From: Paracidovorax wautersii
GTDB lineage: Bacteria > Pseudomonadota > Gammaproteobacteria > Burkholderiales > Burkholderiaceae_C
Assembly: GCF_900113035.1 (NCBI RefSeq)
Contig: NZ_FONX01000004.1
Coordinates: forward strand, 116,717 to 180,716
DNA length: 64,000 nucleotides
Direction of reading: 5' to 3'
The notes under the pieces were generated by a model. The model made no database searches. It saw nothing but the letters and a program-made list of their open reading frames with translations, and was not told where the DNA came from. This document shows positions 61,648 through 64,000 of this stretch, piece after piece (the first letter of the stretch is position 1; every line of letters starts with the position of its first letter). Made by a program: the position numbers and the translations under genes.

Positions 61648-63879
61648 ATGAGTAGCGAGAAACCCACCATCATCTATACCCTGACGGACGAAGCGCCGCG
61701 CCTGGCGACGGCGTCGTTCCTGCCGATCGTGCGCACGTTCACCGCGCCGGCCGGCATCGATGTGGTGGAAAGCGACATCTCGGTGGCCGCCCGCGTGCTG
61801 GGCGAGTTCCCCGAATTCCTCAAGGACGACCAGAAGGTGCCCAACACCCTGGCCGAACTGGGCAAGAAGACGCTGGAGCCCGATGCCAACATCATCAAGC
61901 TGCCCAACATCAGCGCCTCCGTGTCGCAGCTGATGGCCTGCATCAAGGAACTGCAGGGCAAGGGCTATGCGATTCCCGACTTCCCGGAAGATCCGAAGAC
62001 CGACGAAGAAAAGGCCATCCGCGCGCGCTATGCCAAGTGCATCGGCAGCTCCGTGAACCCGGTGCTGCGCGAAGGCAACTCCGACCGCCGCGCACCCAAG
62101 GCCGTCAAGGAATACGCCCGCAAGAACCCGCACTCCATGGCCGAGTGGAGCCAGGCGTCGCGCTCGCACGTCTCGCACATGCACCATGGCGATTTCTATC
62201 ACGGCGAAAAGTCCATCACCCTGGACAAGGCCCGCGACGTGAAGATGGAACTGGTGACCGACAGCGGCAAGACCATCTTGCTCAAGCCCAAGGTCGCGCT
62301 CAAGGACGGCGAGATCATCGACAGCATGTTCATGAGCAAGAAGGCCCTGCTGGCCTTCTACGAAAAGGAGATCGAGGACGCGCACAAGACGGGCGTGATG
62401 TTCTCGCTGCACGTCAAGGCCACGATGATGAAGGTCTCGCACCCCATCGTGTTCGGCCACTGCGTGCGCATCTTCTACAAGGACGCGTTCGAGAAACACG
62501 CCAAGCTGTTCGAAGAGCTGGGCGTGAACGTCAACAACGGCATGGTCAATCTCTACGACAAGATCGCCACCCTGCCGCAAAGCAAGCAGGACGAGATCAA
62601 GCGCGACCTGCACGCCTGCCATGAGCACCGCCCCGAGCTGGCGATGGTCGATTCCGCCAAGGGCATCACCAACTTCCACTCGCCCAACGACGTGATCGTC
62701 GATGCCTCCATGCCCGCCATGATCCGCAACGGCGGCAAGATGTGGGGCGCCGACGGCCGCCTGAAGGACGTGAAGGCCGTGATGCCCGAATCGACCTTCG
62801 CCCGCATCTACCAGGAGATGATCAACTTCTGCAAGTGGCACGGCGCGTTCGATCCCAAGACCATGGGCACGGTGCCCAACGTGGGCCTGATGGCCCAGCA
62901 GGCCGAGGAATACGGCTCGCACGACAAGACCTTCGAAGTGCCCGAAGGCGGCACGGCCAACATCGTGGACCTGGCGACCGGCGAAGTGCTGCTGAGCCAG
63001 GCCGTGGAAGCCGGCGACATCTGGCGCATGTGCCAGGTCAAGGACGCCGCCATCCAGGACTGGGTCAAGCTGGCCGTCACCCGCGCACGCAATTCCGGCA
63101 TGCCGGCCGTGTTCTGGCTGGACCCGTACCGCCCGCACGAAAACGAAGTCATCAAGAAGGTCAAGAAGTACCTCAAGGACTACGACACGAACGGTCTGGA
63201 CATCCAGATCATGAGCCAGGTGCGCGCCATGCGCTACACGCTCGAGCGCGTGATCCGCGGCCTGGACACCATCTCGGTGACCGGCAACATCCTGCGCGAT
63301 TACCTGACCGACCTGTTCCCCATCATGGAACTGGGCACCAGCGCCAAGATGCTGTCCATCGTCCCGCTGATGGCCGGCGGCGGCATGTACGAAACGGGTG
63401 CCGGCGGCTCGGCCCCCAAGCACGTGCAGCAGCTGGTGGAAGAGAACCACCTGCGCTGGGACTCGCTGGGTGAATTCCTGGCGCTGGCCGTGAGCCTTGA
63501 AGACCTGGGCATCAAGGAAAACAACGCGCAGGCCAAGATCCTGTCCAAGACGCTGGACGCTGCCACCGGCAAGCTGCTGGACAACAACAAGAACCCCAGC
63601 CCCAAGACCGGCCAGCTGGACAACCGCGGCAGCCAGTTCTACCTGGCCCTGTACTGGGCGCAGGAACTGGCCGCGCAGACGGAAGACAAGGCGCTGCAGG
63701 CGCGCTTCGCTCCCGTCGCCAAGGCGCTGGCCGACAACGAGCAGGCCATCGTGGGCGAGCTGGCCGCGGTGCAAGGCAAGCCGGTGGACATCGGCGGTTA
63801 CTACCAGGCCGATCCGGCCAAGCTGGAAGCCGTCATGCGCCCCAGCAAGACGCTGAACGACATCCTCGCTGCCGCCTGA
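61648..63879 (+). CDS. NADP-dependent isocitrate dehydrogenase, monomeric type
   Basis: 743 residues, the standard length for the monomeric (IDH-II) family, which shares no obvious sequence with the dimeric enzyme. Family blocks: '[24 protein letters not shown]', '[18 protein letters not shown]' (isocitrate site), '[10 protein letters not shown]', '[15 protein letters not shown]' and '[19 protein letters not shown]'. The ribosome site GAGGAGA precedes the ATG at 61648. It catalyses the same reaction as the upstream icd product. A strong terminator follows. Confidence 0.96.
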   Translation: MSSEKPTIIYTLTDEAPRLATASFLPIVRTFTAPAGIDVVESDISVAARVLGEFPEFLKDDQKVPNTLAELGKKTLEPDANIIKLPNISASVSQLMACIKELQGKGYAIPDFPEDPKTDEEKAIRARYAKCIGSSVNPVLREGNSDRRAPKAVKEYARKNPHSMAEWSQASRSHVSHMHHGDFYHGEKSITLDKARDVKMELVTDSGKTILLKPKVALKDGEIIDSMFMSKKALLAFYEKEIEDAHKTGVMFSLHVKATMMKVSHPIVFGHCVRIFYKDAFEKHAKLFEELGVNVNNGMVNLYDKIATLPQSKQDEIKRDLHACHEHRPELAMVDSAKGITNFHSPNDVIVDASMPAMIRNGGKMWGADGRLKDVKAVMPESTFARIYQEMINFCKWHGAFDPKTMGTVPNVGLMAQQAEEYGSHDKTFEVPEGGTANIVDLATGEVLLSQAVEAGDIWRMCQVKDAAIQDWVKLAVTRARNSGMPAVFWLDPYRPHENEVIKKVKKYLKDYDTNGLDIQIMSQVRAMRYTLERVIRGLDTISVTGNILRDYLTDLFPIMELGTSAKMLSIVPLMAGGGMYETGAGGSAPKHVQQLVEENHLRWDSLGEFLALAVSLEDLGIKENNAQAKILSKTLDAATGKLLDNNKNPSPKTGQLDNRGSQFYLALYWAQELAAQTEDKALQARFAPVAKALADNEQAIVGELAAVQGKPVDIGGYYQADPAKLEAVMRPSKTLNDILAAA

Positions 63880-63971
63880 GCCGCAAGGCTCAAGACCGCT
63901 GGCGGATGCGCGCCGGGTTCGCCCGGCGATCCCATCCGCCACCGATCTGCCAGCGATCCGTTCATCGCAGG

Positions 63972-63994
63972 AAACCCGCTTCGGCGGGTTTTTT
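63972..63994 (+). terminator. Terminator after the monomeric isocitrate dehydrogenase gene
   Basis: AACCCGC (63973-63979), loop TTCG, GCGGGTT (63984-63990) and a T-run: a typical strong intrinsic terminator with a UUCG loop. It lies 93 bases past the stop. Confidence 0.88.
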
Positions 63995-64000
63995 CATTTC

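Noticed and set aside
61441..63942. Open frame of more than 800 codons opposite the monomeric isocitrate dehydrogenase
   Set aside because: Antisense shadow; the sense protein matches its family over the full length.

Overview
The window is a piece of a high-GC betaproteobacterial chromosome, most likely a member of the Comamonadaceae (Acidovorax or a close relative). This rests on gene content and order (mltG-tmk-holB-pilZ-tatD; dimeric and monomeric isocitrate dehydrogenases side by side; tex; Bcr/CflA pumps) and on five copies of a short two-hairpin intergenic repeat that I recognise from that family. No 16S rRNA gene is present, so the genus is inferred.

Layout. (1) 1-11.8 kb: accessory metabolism, with an SDR tail, a PaaI-type thioesterase, a CurA-like reductase, ElaA, a GST and an SDR on the + strand, followed by membrane proteins, two coupled MFS pumps and a DUF72 protein. 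(2) 11.8-21 kb: a surface lipoprotein with a Ser-Pro stalk built from a 30-bp tandem repeat, a small secreted basic protein, tex, an HDOD protein, a patatin-like protein carrying an in-frame copy of the two-hairpin repeat, an Fe-type alcohol dehydrogenase and an exported hydratase-like protein. (3) 21-45.2 kb: a surface polysaccharide (EPS/capsule or O-antigen type, Wzx/Wzy-dependent) locus, all on the - strand, reading from an SLBB export protein at 45.2 kb down to manC at 21 kb. Base composition falls to roughly 35-45% GC by eye in its core (about 33.5-41.5 kb), a sign of horizontal acquisition. Between manC and the last polysaccharide gene lies a graveyard of insertion sequences (22.76-24.68 kb): one intact IS3-family orfB, a truncated orfA, three IS3-family transposase tails and two near-identical 114-bp IS481-like ends in inverted orientation. 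(4) 45.5-64 kb: housekeeping genes, namely an esterase, a thioesterase-GNAT fusion, ygfZ, mltG-tmk-holB-pilZ, tatD, an ankyrin protein, msbA, tolB-pal-cpoB-tcdA, tRNA-Lys(UUU), a DUF192 protein, a His/Lys-rich exported peptide, icd and a monomeric NADP isocitrate dehydrogenase.

How the polysaccharide genes fit together. fnlA, fnlB and fnlC make UDP-N-acetyl-L-fucosamine, and WbuB is the matching transferase. A DegT-type aminotransferase and a two-domain acetyltransferase/3,4-ketoisomerase (WxcM type) point to a dTDP-3-acetamido-3,6-dideoxyhexose. A WbpM/PglF-type dehydratase, a WbpV-type reductase, a PglC-type phosphoglycosyltransferase and a PglD-type acetyltransferase point to an N-acetylated 6-deoxyhexosamine as the initiating sugar. 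Three further transferase candidates, Wzx, Wzy, Wzz and the SLBB protein cover assembly, polymerisation, length control and export. manC supplies GDP-mannose. No rmlA/rmlB genes or Wzc-type kinase are visible in the window.

I found no CRISPR array, prophage, toxin-antitoxin pair or defence island. The most distinctive observations are the repeat family (including its in-gene copy), the inverted IS arms beside the polysaccharide locus, and a 12-bp palindrome in front of that locus.
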